A stretch of 64,000 nt of DNA from Novosphingobium sp. HII-3 (GTDB taxonomy: Bacteria > Pseudomonadota > Alphaproteobacteria > Sphingomonadales > Sphingomonadaceae), in contig NZ_PPSM01000005.1 in assembly GCF_002916655.1 (NCBI RefSeq), positions 25,804 through 89,803 on the forward strand. Direction: 5' to 3'. Below the pieces are notes generated by a model that saw only the letters and a program-made list of their open reading frames with translations, made no database searches and was not told the DNA's origin. Shown in pieces: positions 1 to 8,895 of the stretch. Within the stretch, counting starts at the first letter, position 1; the number at the start of each line of letters is the position of its first letter. The position numbers were made by a program, and so were the translations under genes.

Positions 1-243
1 GGCCTTGAGAGTGAAGGCGACCTGCAACGCGCGGCCGGGGAGATCGGCACCACCATCTTCCACCCGGTGGGCACGGCGGCCATGGGTTCCGTCGTCGACG
101 CAAGGCTGCGCGTCACGGGCATCGACGGGCTTCGCGTGATTGATGCATCGGTGATGCCCTCCATCACGTCCGGCAACACCAATGCGCCAACCATGATGAT
201 CGCGGAGAAAGGCGCCGAGATGATGTTGGCCGATCGGCGCTGA
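1..243 (+). CDS. GMC family oxidoreductase, C-terminal fragment
   Basis: This is the last 80 codons of a flavoprotein of the glucose-methanol-choline oxidoreductase family (choline/alcohol dehydrogenase type); the rest lies left of the window. The reading frame is open from base 1 to a TGA at 241. It shows the two signature stretches of the family's C-terminus: 'HPVGTAAMG', with the conserved catalytic-site His, and '[20 protein letters not shown]', which contacts the FAD. The family oxidises an alcohol or sugar hydroxyl using FAD. The substrate cannot be judged from this tail. It ends 3 bases before the stop of the converging sugar isomerase-like gene, so the two 3' ends meet head to head. 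Confidence 0.93.
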   Translation, partial: GLESEGDLQRAAGEIGTTIFHPVGTAAMGSVVDARLRVTGIDGLRVIDASVMPSITSGNTNAPTMMIAEKGAEMMLADRR

Positions 244-246
244 CGT

Positions 247-1074
247 TCAGGCCAGATACTCTCGCGTTCGCCGGAGGATCTCGCCGACATAGTCGCGCAC
301 GTCCCGCCCGCTGCGCGCGGCGCCGATGAGAGGAACGTCAAGGCCCAGCACCTGCCCCCGCGGAAGCGCTTCCACAAATTCGCGCAGGGGAAGCTCGCCC
401 TGCCCCGGTATCATCCGTCCGGACGTGCTTTCGGCCATGTAGTCGCCGGTTCCCCGTCGCGGCACATCGCAAAGCTGGACATGGCCAATCAGGGCCGGGT
501 CAAGCTCGGCCACCTGCTGCACCGTCCCGCCGGAGCGAAAGAAGTGCATGGCGTCGATCAGCACCGTGGTTGCGCTTCCCGGCCCGCCTTGCGCGCCGAT
601 CCGCGCGATAACCTGCAGGGCATCCGGCAAAGACCGCATCGTGAGCACCGGGGAAAACGCGATGCACAGTTCCATGCCCCGTGCCGCCGCCATTTCGGCC
701 AGCGCGCCGAACTGATCGAACGCGCGCTCCCGCTCCGCGCCCATATCGGAAGCGCTGACGCGGACCGCCCCGAGTTCCGCGAACATGTCCATGTCAGCAG
801 CTCTTTGCGAAGCATCGATCTGCTGCGAGATGTCGCACCCGGTTCCCACGGCGATGACCACGCCCCCGTCGCGGAGCGCCGCCTTCGTCTCGCGCACAAG
901 CACCGCATCCTCGCGCAGGGACCATGGCGGATACCGGTGCGGGTTCTCCCCCCCAGCGTTCTGGGCAAGCCCGAGCGTGACGGCACGGCACCCCAGGTCC
1001 GCCGCCAGCCCGACGTGCGCCACAGGGTCAAGCCCCAGCACGGTCTGCTGATCAAGCCCGAACGGATGCGGCAT
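247..1074 (-). CDS. Sugar phosphate isomerase/epimerase-like TIM-barrel protein
   Basis: A 275-residue protein of the xylose isomerase-like / AP endonuclease 2 TIM-barrel superfamily. Family-like elements are the N-terminal 'GLAADLGCRAVTLGL' strand-helix, 'MELCIAFSPV' in the middle, 'VLIDAMHFFRSGG' (an Asp and His of the metal site) and 'HVQLCDVP' followed by 'PGQGELPLREFV', the usual C-terminal metal-binding region. Members isomerise or epimerise sugars, keto-sugars or cyclitols, or dehydrate related acids. The substrate here is unknown. I chose the ATG at 1074 because an AAAGGA ribosome site precedes it; an in-frame ATG at 1092 lacks one. The convergent GMC oxidoreductase could act on the same sugar, but that is only inference. 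Confidence 0.75.
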   Translation of the reverse strand: MPHPFGLDQQTVLGLDPVAHVGLAADLGCRAVTLGLAQNAGGENPHRYPPWSLREDAVLVRETKAALRDGGVVIAVGTGCDISQQIDASQRAADMDMFAELGAVRVSASDMGAERERAFDQFGALAEMAAARGMELCIAFSPVLTMRSLPDALQVIARIGAQGGPGSATTVLIDAMHFFRSGGTVQQVAELDPALIGHVQLCDVPRRGTGDYMAESTSGRMIPGQGELPLREFVEALPRGQVLGLDVPLIGAARSGRDVRDYVGEILRRTREYLA

Positions 1075-1140
1075 GGGCCCGTTTCCTTTCATCGAAGGGG
1101 CAAACGAAGCGCGACGCCGCCAGCTGAACCCTCGCCCGAG

Positions 1141-1575
1141 TCACCGCAGGACGCCCGCGCGCCGTTGTCGCCAGGCGAACCACAGGAGAGCGATCGCAAC
1201 GATCCAGATCAGCGCCGACATGGCGCTTGCAGCGAACGTGCCCCCCGGCATCGGGGAGGCAACCTGCCACGCCTGCGTCAGCCCCAGCCCTGTCAGCGAC
1301 GCCGCGAAGGCCACAGGGGCAAAGTGGGACCGCAGCAGCAATAACAGCGCGCCAGCCGCACCGCCGCCCACCCCCAGCGCCCAGGCCGCCATGCTCCATG
1401 TCGGCGCGCTATCCAGCCAGTCGATGACCTCCGGCTTCATCTGGGCGAGGTAAACCGGAGTGCGCGATGCCGTGAGAGTGAAGTCGATGCAGCCAAGGGC
1501 ATTCCAGGCAAGCGCAGCAGCCGCAATCGCCCAATAGGCCCAACCCGGCTTTCCTGCCCTTTCGCTGTTCCTCAC
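1141..1575 (-). CDS. Small four-helix membrane protein, 'sugar transporter'-like family
   Basis: A 144-residue integral membrane protein with four hydrophobic segments (roughly residues 10-30, 52-75, 80-100 and 112-135). The layout resembles short sphingomonad proteins often labelled sugar transporter without experimental proof: a first helix ending in an 'NALGCIDF' motif, then a charged loop with 'PEVIDWLDSAPTWSMAAW'. The start is inferred as GTG at 1575, preceded by AGGGGA. The frame stays open to 1776, but the extra part is not hydrophobic and overlaps the rarA start region. It is divergent from rarA. Function unknown. Confidence 0.6.
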   Translation of the reverse strand: MRNSERAGKPGWAYWAIAAAALAWNALGCIDFTLTASRTPVYLAQMKPEVIDWLDSAPTWSMAAWALGVGGGAAGALLLLLRSHFAPVAFAASLTGLGLTQAWQVASPMPGGTFAASAMSALIWIVAIALLWFAWRQRRAGVLR

Positions 1576-1653
1576 GCCGCGTCCCCTTTGCAGCGAGCCT
1601 ACTCCTCTGCGCAAACCGATGCAATTCGCTGCACAAGCGACTAAGTAAGCAGC

Positions 1654-2976
1654 ATGGCCGACCTTTTCGCCGATGACCTTCCCCCTGCCGCCGCACCAGA
1701 GGTGCTGCGGGACGACGCGCCCCTTGCGGACCGTCTCCGCCCCCGCAACCTGTCCGAGGTTGTTGGCCAGGAACACCTCACCGGGCCGGAAGGCGCGATC
1801 GGCCGCATGGTCGCTGCGGGACGGCTTTCCTCCATGATCCTTTGGGGGCCACCCGGCACAGGCAAGACCAGCATCGCGCGGCTGCTGGCGGACGCCGTGG
1901 GCATGCGTTTCGCGGCGGTCTCTGCGGTATTCTCAGGCGTGGCCGACCTGAAGAAGGCCTTCGCCGAAGCCGATGTTGCCGGGAAGGCTGGACAACGCAC
2001 GCTGCTTTTCGTGGACGAGATACACCGCTTCAACCGCGCCCAGCAGGATGGCTTCCTTCCTTTCGTTGAGCGGGGCACCGTGACGCTTGTGGGCGCCACG
2101 ACCGAAAACCCCAGTTTCGCTCTCAACGCGGCACTGCTGAGCCGGGCCCAGGTGCTGATCCTCCACCGCCTTGGGCCGGAGGCGCTGAACGCGCTGCTCG
2201 ACAAGGCCGAGGCTCTGGAAGGCCGCTTGCCTGTCACACAGGACGCGCGCGACGCGCTTGTGGCCTCCGCCGATGGGGACGGGCGCTTCCTGCTCAACCA
2301 AGTGGAGACGCTGTATGCCGCCGGTATTTCCGAACCGCTCGACCCTGGTGGGCTGGGGCATTTCCTGCAGCGCCGGGTAGCGGTCTACGACAAGGACCGC
2401 GACGGGCACTACAATCTCATCAGCGCACTGCACAAATCGGTACGTGGGTCGGATCCGCAGGCCGCCCTGTACTATCTTGCGCGGATGCTGACGGCCGGAG
2501 AAGAGCCACTTTACGTCCTGCGCCGCCTGGTACGCATGGCGAACGAGGACATCGGCCTTGCCGACCCGCAGGCGCTCGTCCAGTGCCTGGCCGCCAAGGA
2601 CACCTACGAGTTCCTCGGATCGCCCGAAGGCGAACTGGCGATCGCGCAGGCCTGCCTCTATCTGGCGACGGCGCCCAAGTCGAACGCCGCCTATTCCGCG
2701 TTCAAGGCCGCCTGGAAGAGCGCGAGGGAAACAGGGTCGCTCAATCCTCCCGCCAATATCCTGAATGCCCCCACCAAGCTGATGAAGGAGATCGGCTACG
2801 GCAAGGACTACGCCTACGACCATGATGCCCCCGATGGCTTTTCAGGTGACAACTACTGGCCTGAGGGCATGCCACCGCAGACGTACTATGAGCCGGTGGA
2901 ACGGGGCTTCGAACGCGAAGTCAGGAAGCGGATAGAATGGTGGGACAAGAAGCGGGCCGAGCGGCGCGGCGAGTGA
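1654..2976 (+). CDS. rarA: Replication-associated recombination protein A (RarA/MgsA AAA+ ATPase)
   Basis: A 440-residue cytoplasmic AAA+ ATPase of the RarA/Mgs1/WRNIP1 family that acts at stalled replication forks and binds SSB. Visible: 'LRPRNLSEVVGQEHL' at the N-terminus, Walker A 'GPPGTGKT' (residues 65-72), Walker B 'LLFVDEIHRF' (D121, E122), sensor 1 'GATTENPSF', and the C-terminal tetramerisation region with 'RRLVRMANEDIGLADPQAL' and 'GYGKDYAYDHD'. The length is normal for the family. The ATG at 1654 gives the expected N-terminus. It stands divergent to a small membrane protein gene and is followed 34 bases later by a separate gene. Confidence 0.95.
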   Translation: MADLFADDLPPAAAPEVLRDDAPLADRLRPRNLSEVVGQEHLTGPEGAIGRMVAAGRLSSMILWGPPGTGKTSIARLLADAVGMRFAAVSAVFSGVADLKKAFAEADVAGKAGQRTLLFVDEIHRFNRAQQDGFLPFVERGTVTLVGATTENPSFALNAALLSRAQVLILHRLGPEALNALLDKAEALEGRLPVTQDARDALVASADGDGRFLLNQVETLYAAGISEPLDPGGLGHFLQRRVAVYDKDRDGHYNLISALHKSVRGSDPQAALYYLARMLTAGEEPLYVLRRLVRMANEDIGLADPQALVQCLAAKDTYEFLGSPEGELAIAQACLYLATAPKSNAAYSAFKAAWKSARETGSLNPPANILNAPTKLMKEIGYGKDYAYDHDAPDGFSGDNYWPEGMPPQTYYEPVERGFEREVRKRIEWWDKKRAERRGE

Positions 2977-3010
2977 TGCGGGCGCCACCTGCAGCCCCAT
3001 TCCCGGCTTC

Positions 3011-3904
3011 ATGACGGAGCCGCGTTTCCGGCATTTCCTTGCCGTCGACTGGTCGGGCGCCGTCGGGGAACGGCAGAAAGGCATCGCCGTAGCCCTGTGC
3101 GCAAGCGGAGACGAGGCTCCCTGCCTGTTGCGCCCGCCATCGCACGATGTCTGGTCCCGGCAGGATGTCCTCGATTTCCTCCTTCACCGCCTGCCTGCCG
3201 AGACCCTGGTGGGCCTCGACCTGGGGCTCTCCCTGCCGTTCCGGGATGGCGGCGCCTTCTTTCCCGGCTGGTCTGACAGCCCTGCCGACGCGCCCGCGCT
3301 CTGGGCGCTGGTTGACGCAATCTGCGCCGATGACCCTCATCTCTCCGCAAGCAGCTTCGTCGATCACGAGGCGGCGAGCGCTTACTTCCGGCGGCATGGC
3401 GGGCGAGAAGGCGCGCTGTTTCACCTTCCAGGCGCCGTTCACCGGCGCGGACGCATGCGCGTGACGGAAGAAGCCCAGGCACGAGCGGGCTGCCGCCCCT
3501 ATTCGAACTTCAACCTCGTGGGCGCCGCGCAAGTAGGCAAGTCCAGTCTCACGGGGATGCGGCTGCTCCACCGTCTGCGCGGGCGGCTCCCCGTCTGGCC
3601 GGTCGATCCCGTTCCGGACACCGGGTCGGTGGTGACGGAAATCTACACCTCGCTCGCAGCCCTTGAGGCCGGACGAAGCGTGGGCCGTGCGAAGATGACC
3701 GACTACTGCGAGGTCAATGCGGCCCTCCAACGGCTCGGATCGAAACGTGCGGACGGAATGGGCCGCATCGATGATCACAGCGCCGACGCGATCGTGACCG
3801 CGGCCTGGCTGCGCGTGGCAGCGCACCGACCGCACCTGTGGCGCCCGGCCGAGCTCGATCGCGAGCTTGCTATCACGGAAGGGTGGACTTTCGGCGCGGC
3901 CTGA
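3011..3904 (+). CDS. Predicted RNase H-fold protein (DUF429-like), function unknown
   Basis: A 297-residue soluble protein. It starts with 'FLAVDWSGAVGERQKGIAVAL', a first beta-hairpin with an acidic residue typical of the RNase H-like nuclease fold (DUF429 type). It ends with a helix 'RIDDHSADAIVTAAWLR' carrying two acidic residues, the position where this fold places its last catalytic Asp. 'LVGLDLGLSLPF' supplies another candidate Asp. The middle has 'YSNFNLVGAAQVGKSS', which resembles a P-loop, but it is not a full Walker A in a P-loop fold context. Nuclease activity is inference only. It follows rarA by 34 bases on the same strand and could be co-transcribed. Confidence 0.5.
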   Translation: MTEPRFRHFLAVDWSGAVGERQKGIAVALCASGDEAPCLLRPPSHDVWSRQDVLDFLLHRLPAETLVGLDLGLSLPFRDGGAFFPGWSDSPADAPALWALVDAICADDPHLSASSFVDHEAASAYFRRHGGREGALFHLPGAVHRRGRMRVTEEAQARAGCRPYSNFNLVGAAQVGKSSLTGMRLLHRLRGRLPVWPVDPVPDTGSVVTEIYTSLAALEAGRSVGRAKMTDYCEVNAALQRLGSKRADGMGRIDDHSADAIVTAAWLRVAAHRPHLWRPAELDRELAITEGWTFGAA

Positions 3905-4002
3905 TCGGGGAGCGGCGACGTCCCGGATACAGGCCACGTTCGATTTGGCTTTACCGCCGCCCCTTCGTCGCGTTAAGGGCCGCAGACGTACTGTAAAGCA
4001 CC

Positions 4003-4078
<76 letters not shown>

Positions 4079-4118
4079 TTTTCGTCCTCCCCCGCGCCTA
4101 CCTGCGCCTGACCATAGC

Positions 4119-5411
4119 TCAAGCGGGCTGCCGGGGTGGCGCCTCGTCTACCCAGTCGGTGCGGAGCCTTGGTCCCGCCAATGTCATCAGCAGGGCTGCC
4201 ACGAGGTAGAGGACCAGAGCGAAGAGCATGGAGTAGCGCAGCGATTGCGTGCCCCAGACGGGCTGCAACGCCGTGGAAAGCGCCCCCAGCGCGTAAATGC
4301 CCCCGCCAAGGCCGATCAGGTTGTTGATCAGCAGAAAAAGCGCCGAAGCGGTGGCACGGGCGGGCGGATCCACCAGATGCTGCACGGCGCTGGTCACCGG
4401 GCCAAGCCAGAAATAGGCCAGGGCCTGCGGCAGCAGGAACAGCACGAAAGCGACGGGCACGCTCGAGGTCCAGATGCCACCCGCGTAGAACGGGACCGCG
4501 CAGACGAAACCGATCGCCGGTACGCGGCCGTACCAGGCGCGGTCGCCCTTCCCGAAGCGATCCGCAAGAGCGCCGCCGCCGAGAACACCCACCGTACCGC
4601 CCAGAAGAAGGATGGCGCCGAAGAACCAGGACGTCTCGACAAGAGTCAGCCCGAAGCTGCGCTGCAGCAGGCTGGGCAGCCAGAAGGCCACGCCGTATCC
4701 CAGCATGGAACTGGACGCAGCGCCGAAGCTGAACAGCCAGAATGAAGGTTTGCGCGCGAGCGTCGCCGCGACATCGGCGAAGCGCACCGTAGGTCCGGAC
4801 TGAGGCCGGGGCCGATCCTTGACCACCATCTTGAACAAGGGCGCGATCACCACTCCGCAGAGTCCGACGACAAGGAAGGCCATCCGCCAGTCGACAGCCT
4901 GGGCGACATACCCACCGGCCATCACCCCGGCTGCGGAGCCAAGGGGGATGCCAAGGGCGTAGATGGAAAGCGCGAACGCCCGTCGATGGCTGGGGAAGTG
5001 ATCGCCGATCACGGCATAGCTTGGCGCCACGCCGCCGGCCTCTCCCACCCCGACGCCCAGCCGCGCGAGGAAGATGTGCCAGAAGCCCTGCGCCATGGCG
5101 CAGGCAGCCGTGAAAAGGCTCCACACCACCAGCGACCCGGTGATGACCCAGGACCGGCTAGTCCGGTCCGCGATCCAGGCGAGCGGCACCCCCAGCGTAG
5201 AATAGAGGATCGCGAAGGCAAGACCGCCCAGCATGCCCATTTGCGCATCCGTCAGACCGAGATCAGCCTGGATTGGAGCCGCGAGGATGGACAGTATCTG
5301 CCGGTCCACGAAGTTGAACACGTAGACCAGCAGCAGCATGCCCAGCACGAGCTTCGGTGAGGCCCCCTGTGCTGTCTGCGTATCTGAGGCGCGTTCGGAT
5401 TGCTGCATCAT
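4119..5411 (-). CDS. MFS transporter, Spinster-like family
   Basis: A 430-residue inner-membrane permease of the major facilitator superfamily with 12 predicted helices. The first helix region 'YVFNFVDRQILSILAAPIQ' and the loop 2-3 motif 'GVPLAWIADRTSRS' are typical of the Spns (Spinster-like) MFS group of proteobacteria, which often sits next to TonB receptors and degradative enzymes. The frame stays open to a TTG at 5525, but the ATG pair at 5411/5408 has an AGAAGG ribosome site and gives the normal family N-terminus, so I start at 5411. It is downstream of the alpha/beta hydrolase and TonB receptor genes on the same strand, suggesting uptake of the same unknown compound. Confidence 0.88.
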   Translation of the reverse strand: MMQQSERASDTQTAQGASPKLVLGMLLLVYVFNFVDRQILSILAAPIQADLGLTDAQMGMLGGLAFAILYSTLGVPLAWIADRTSRSWVITGSLVVWSLFTAACAMAQGFWHIFLARLGVGVGEAGGVAPSYAVIGDHFPSHRRAFALSIYALGIPLGSAAGVMAGGYVAQAVDWRMAFLVVGLCGVVIAPLFKMVVKDRPRPQSGPTVRFADVAATLARKPSFWLFSFGAASSSMLGYGVAFWLPSLLQRSFGLTLVETSWFFGAILLLGGTVGVLGGGALADRFGKGDRAWYGRVPAIGFVCAVPFYAGGIWTSSVPVAFVLFLLPQALAYFWLGPVTSAVQHLVDPPARATASALFLLINNLIGLGGGIYALGALSTALQPVWGTQSLRYSMLFALVLYLVAALLMTLAGPRLRTDWVDEAPPRQPA

Positions 5412-5521
5412 GTCTGCCTTCTTGTCGCTTCCGCGCGGCGGGGCGGCCGCAGTGAGCGGAACTCCTGCGGGATGGCCCGCGCCCGCCGCGTCCTCCCGGT
5501 GCGCAGGACCCCGCGCCTGGG

Positions 5522-6388
5522 TCAAGCCATGTGCTGCTGGAGAAAGGCGTCGATGGCAGCGAAGGCGACCGGCTCGTCAAGGATGGGCGCATGCCCGACC
5601 CGTGGCACCTCGACAGCGAAAAAGGGGCCGGAGTGGCGCCGCGCCATCTCCTCCACTGTCGCAGCTGCCAGCAGGTCCGAGAGAGCCCCCCGGACGACCA
5701 GCGCGGGCACCGTATCCAGCAGATCCCACAGAGGCCACAGGTCGGGCGGCACCGTCTGCGGATCGTCTCCGGCGATGCTCTGGGATATGGCCGGATCGTA
5801 GGCGAAGACGATGCCCCCGGCGTCATCGTCCTTCGCGATGCGGCGGGCGAAGGCAAGCCACTGCTCGTCTTCGTAATCGGGGAAAGCTGCTTCGTTGATG
5901 GCCTGGGTGCGGGCGGCGGCTTCGGCCCAGTCGGCCATCGCCCCGCCAGGACCCACATAGGACTGGATGCGGGCAAGCCCGGCAGGGTCCAGCACCGGGC
6001 CGATGTCATTGAAGACGATTGCACGCGCCAGTCCGGGACGAAGCGCGTTCATGACCATCGCCATGAGCCCGCCCATGGACGTTCCCACCAGCCCCGCCTG
6101 CCTGATCTCCAGCCCGTCGAGAAGCGCCAGCATGTCCTGCGCGTAGACATCCGGGCGATAGCGGTCGGGATCAGGATCCCACTGCGACAGCCCGCGCCCC
6201 CGCTGGTCCGGCACGATCATCCGGTAACGACCGGCCAGACCCGCCACCAAGGGCTCGAAGTCCGCACTGTTGCGGGTGAGGCCATGCATCAGCAGCAGCA
6301 CCGGCGCGCCCTCCGCCGCCGCATAGTCACGTGCGGCAAGTTCAAGGCGCCCGCAGGCGCTGCGGTAGCGGTGGACATGGTACTCCAT
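5522..6388 (-). CDS. Alpha/beta hydrolase
   Basis: A 288-residue alpha/beta-fold hydrolase. The oxyanion-hole strand 'VLLLMHGLTRNSADF' (about residues 30-44), 'VPDQRGRGLS', the nucleophile elbow 'GTSMGG' (Ser104) and the C-terminal His in 'VGHAPILDE' are all present. The acid residue is probably the Asp in 'ALSDLL'. Such enzymes cleave esters, lactones or C-C bonds; the substrate is unknown. I chose the ATG at 6388, which has GGGGAG nine bases upstream; an ATG at 6397 is too close to it. It lies 22 bases downstream of the TonB receptor and about 110 bases upstream of the MFS gene, in one apparent transcription unit. Confidence 0.88.
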   Translation of the reverse strand: MEYHVHRYRSACGRLELAARDYAAAEGAPVLLLMHGLTRNSADFEPLVAGLAGRYRMIVPDQRGRGLSQWDPDPDRYRPDVYAQDMLALLDGLEIRQAGLVGTSMGGLMAMVMNALRPGLARAIVFNDIGPVLDPAGLARIQSYVGPGGAMADWAEAAARTQAINEAAFPDYEDEQWLAFARRIAKDDDAGGIVFAYDPAISQSIAGDDPQTVPPDLWPLWDLLDTVPALVVRGALSDLLAAATVEEMARRHSGPFFAVEVPRVGHAPILDEPVAFAAIDAFLQQHMA

Positions 6389-6410
6389 CCTGTGCATCTC
6401 CCCTGTGACG

Positions 6411-8783
6411 TCAGAAGGCCAGGGTTGCCGTGGCGAAGATCTGACGCGGGTTGCCGTAGTAGGCGGTCAGGATACCTTCGGTGCCGAGCGTCGGTACGAA
6501 TTGACCATTCGGCCGCGTCGCCAGTTCGCCGGTGCGCGGGTCGGCGGCCAGGAAGGTGTAGCCCGACGTCTTGTAGCGCTTGTCGAACAGGTTCTTGCCA
6601 TGCACGCCCAGGCTCCAGCGGCCTTCCGGCGCGGTGTAGACCAGGCTGGCGTCGAACAGACCGAAACCCTTCTGGTCCAGGTAGGGATTGGGGATCTCGA
6701 ACTGATAGGTCTTGCTGCGGTAGGCATATGTCGCGCTCAGATCGAGGTCGCCCTCTCCGATGGGCGTGGAGTAGGCGAGCGTACCGCTGACGGTCCACTT
6801 GGGCGTGTTCTGAACCTTGCGGTACTCGGCCACGTCGGTGGGCTGGGTGATCGACGGAACGGCCGGGTCGATCGGAATGTTCGCGATGTATTCGCGGTAC
6901 TCGGCATCGATGTAGCCGAGCGCGCCCGAAAGGCTCAGCCTGTCGCCACCGGTCATCAGGTCCTGCGCCAGCCGGGCATTCGCTTCGAGTTCCACGCCCT
7001 TGAAGCGCGCCTTGCCGGCATTGGTGATGATGCCGCAGAACGTCGGAATCCCGCCTACCGTGCAGCCTGCGGAGCCGGGGATCTGGACGTCCTTGTAGTC
7101 CATGTAGAATCCGGCGGCGGCGAGATAAAGGGCGCCGTCGAACAGGTTGCCCTTGTAGCCGATCTCGTAGCTGTCGACCGTCTCCGGTTCGAAGCTGAGG
7201 TAGTCGGCGATTTCGGCGCTGGTCGGCGCACCGGGTGTCGCCGACGGAGCGTTGACACCCACGCCGCGCGGGTCGAACCCACCGCCCTTGAAGCCCTGGC
7301 TGAAGCTTGCGTAGATGTTGTGATCGGGCGTCGGCTTGAAGCTGATCGAGGCGCGCGGCGTGAACTTCTTGAAGGTGGCCTTGCCTGAGAAGTTCGTGCT
7401 TGGAGCCCCGAGCGCAAGGCCCGCGCCGCCGAAGACCGGAGAACCGCCGCCGAGGTAGTTCTGCCGCAGGATCTCGGCCTTGCGCTCATCCCACGTGTAC
7501 CGGCCGCCGACCGACAGGCTGAGCCGCTCGCTGAAGTCGACCGTGAAATCACCGAAAACTGCAAAAGTCTCGGTATCGACATCGGCCTGCGTAAAGGCGG
7601 TCAGACCATTGAGGGCGGTGAAGAGCCGCGTGTCGAACTGGGTGTCGGCGTTGGCATTGAGGTAGTAGGCGCCGATCAGGCCCTGAACCATGCCGCCGTC
7701 GTCGTAGAGCAGTTGGAATTCCTGGCTGATCTGCTCGTTGCGGTAATAGGCCGGAACATCGACGTCGACGGCGGGAAGCGCGTCGAAGTCGATGGGTGAA
7801 GCGCTGTCGTCCTTGCGCCAGGAGCTGATGGACCGGAACGTCAGCTGATCGGTGAGGTCGGCGCTGGCGTTTATGGCAAAGCCGTAGGCCTCGACTTCCT
7901 GCCTCGGATCGTTGAGGCCGCCGCGCGTGTCATAGACGTCACTCAGCACCGGGGCGCCCGAGACATAGCCTGGTATCAGGCGATGGCCACCGCGCGCGTT
8001 CGACTTGTCCTTGGTATAGTCGCCGGAGATGCGGATCAGCACAGGTTCGCCATAGCCGCCGATATCGACGCTGGCCCGCCCTGCCCAGATATCCTTGTTG
8101 TAGTTGTCCTCGCCCGTGGTCAGGTTCTTGCCGAAGCCGCCCCGCGACAGGCGCGCGACCGAACCGCCCACGCGGATCAGTTCGCTGACCGGCGCCGACG
8201 CGGTCGCGACGAGGTCGGCCTGGTCGTAGCTGCCGTAGGTGCCGCGAATCCGGAATGCGAAGTCCTGGGGCAGTTGCCTGGTCACGTACTTGACCGCGCC
8301 GCCGATGGTATTGCGTCCGTAGAGCGTGCCCTGCGGCCCGCGCAGCACCTCAATCCGCTCGACGTCGTAGATGTCCAGAACAGCGGCCTGCGGGCGGTTG
8401 AGGTACACGTCATCAAGGTAGATGCCGACACCCTGCTCAAACCCGGAGACCGGATCCTGCTGCCCCACGCCGCGGATGAATGCCGAGAGAGTGGAGTTCG
8501 TACCTCGGGAGGGTTCCAGCGTCACGTTCGGGGACACGTTGGCGATGTCCGTGATGTCGAGCGCGCCCGACTTCTCGAGCTGGTCGCCGCTGAAGGTCGA
8601 AACCGAGATCGGGACATCGACAAGACGCTCCTCCCGTCGCCGCGCGGTGACGATAATGTCGCCAGCCTGGGCCGCCGTTTCAGCCGCGGGTGCGGCGTCC
8701 TGGGCCATCGTGGGCGCTGCGCCAAAGCCACCGGACAGCGCCAGCACACTCGAAGAAATCGCGAAAAAGCGCGCCTTTGGCAT
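6411..8783 (-). CDS. TonB-dependent receptor
   Basis: A 790-residue outer-membrane receptor. A signal peptide (about residues 1-25, ending 'PTMAQ') is followed by a TonB box-like 'DIIVTARRR'. The plug domain shows 'VLRGPQGTLYGRNTIGGAVKYVT' elements, and the barrel ends with a C-terminal Phe ('IFATATLAF'), the usual outer-membrane assembly signal. It resembles the large family of sphingomonad receptors for organic molecules rather than classical siderophore receptors. ATGs exist at 8798 and 8783; the second has GGGAG eight bases upstream and gives a compact signal peptide. The gene is divergent from a TetR regulator, and a palindrome overlaps its promoter. Confidence 0.93.
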   Translation of the reverse strand: MPKARFFAISSSVLALSGGFGAAPTMAQDAAPAAETAAQAGDIIVTARRREERLVDVPISVSTFSGDQLEKSGALDITDIANVSPNVTLEPSRGTNSTLSAFIRGVGQQDPVSGFEQGVGIYLDDVYLNRPQAAVLDIYDVERIEVLRGPQGTLYGRNTIGGAVKYVTRQLPQDFAFRIRGTYGSYDQADLVATASAPVSELIRVGGSVARLSRGGFGKNLTTGEDNYNKDIWAGRASVDIGGYGEPVLIRISGDYTKDKSNARGGHRLIPGYVSGAPVLSDVYDTRGGLNDPRQEVEAYGFAINASADLTDQLTFRSISSWRKDDSASPIDFDALPAVDVDVPAYYRNEQISQEFQLLYDDGGMVQGLIGAYYLNANADTQFDTRLFTALNGLTAFTQADVDTETFAVFGDFTVDFSERLSLSVGGRYTWDERKAEILRQNYLGGGSPVFGGAGLALGAPSTNFSGKATFKKFTPRASISFKPTPDHNIYASFSQGFKGGGFDPRGVGVNAPSATPGAPTSAEIADYLSFEPETVDSYEIGYKGNLFDGALYLAAAGFYMDYKDVQIPGSAGCTVGGIPTFCGIITNAGKARFKGVELEANARLAQDLMTGGDRLSLSGALGYIDAEYREYIANIPIDPAVPSITQPTDVAEYRKVQNTPKWTVSGTLAYSTPIGEGDLDLSATYAYRSKTYQFEIPNPYLDQKGFGLFDASLVYTAPEGRWSLGVHGKNLFDKRYKTSGYTFLAADPRTGELATRPNGQFVPTLGTEGILTAYYGNPRQIFATATLAF

Positions 8784-8820
8784 CACAATCACTCCCATTG
8801 CTTTTCGTTCTTGGCGCACA

Positions 8821-8849
8821 GCTATATTGACACCTGAACCAACTTTCAA
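8821..8849 (-). promoter_or_regulatory. Putative sigma-70 promoter of the TonB receptor operon
   Basis: On the minus strand TTGAAA (8849-8844) is followed after 17 bases by TATAGC (8826-8821). The hexamers are close to the -35 and -10 consensus at ideal spacing, 38 bases before the receptor start codon. The -35 lies inside the palindrome at 8841-8860. Confidence 0.5.
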
Positions 8850-8860
8850 CTTTGAAAATT
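8841..8860. promoter_or_regulatory. Candidate TetR operator palindrome
   Basis: TTTCAA-CT-TTGAAA (8844-8857) is a perfect inverted repeat, and it extends to a 20-base near-palindrome with one mismatched pair. It sits between the divergent receptor and TetR genes and covers the receptor -35 box, the expected place for repression by the adjacent regulator. Binding is inferred from position only. Confidence 0.45.
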
Positions 8861-8895
8861 TGCCTTCGCTTGATCCCCGGTCTAGCTGTGGCCGG

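Noticed and set aside
3011..3904. A P-loop NTPase, because of 'GAAQVGKSS'
   Set aside because: The motif is mid-protein, no Walker B follows, and the ends of the protein fit an RNase H-like fold.
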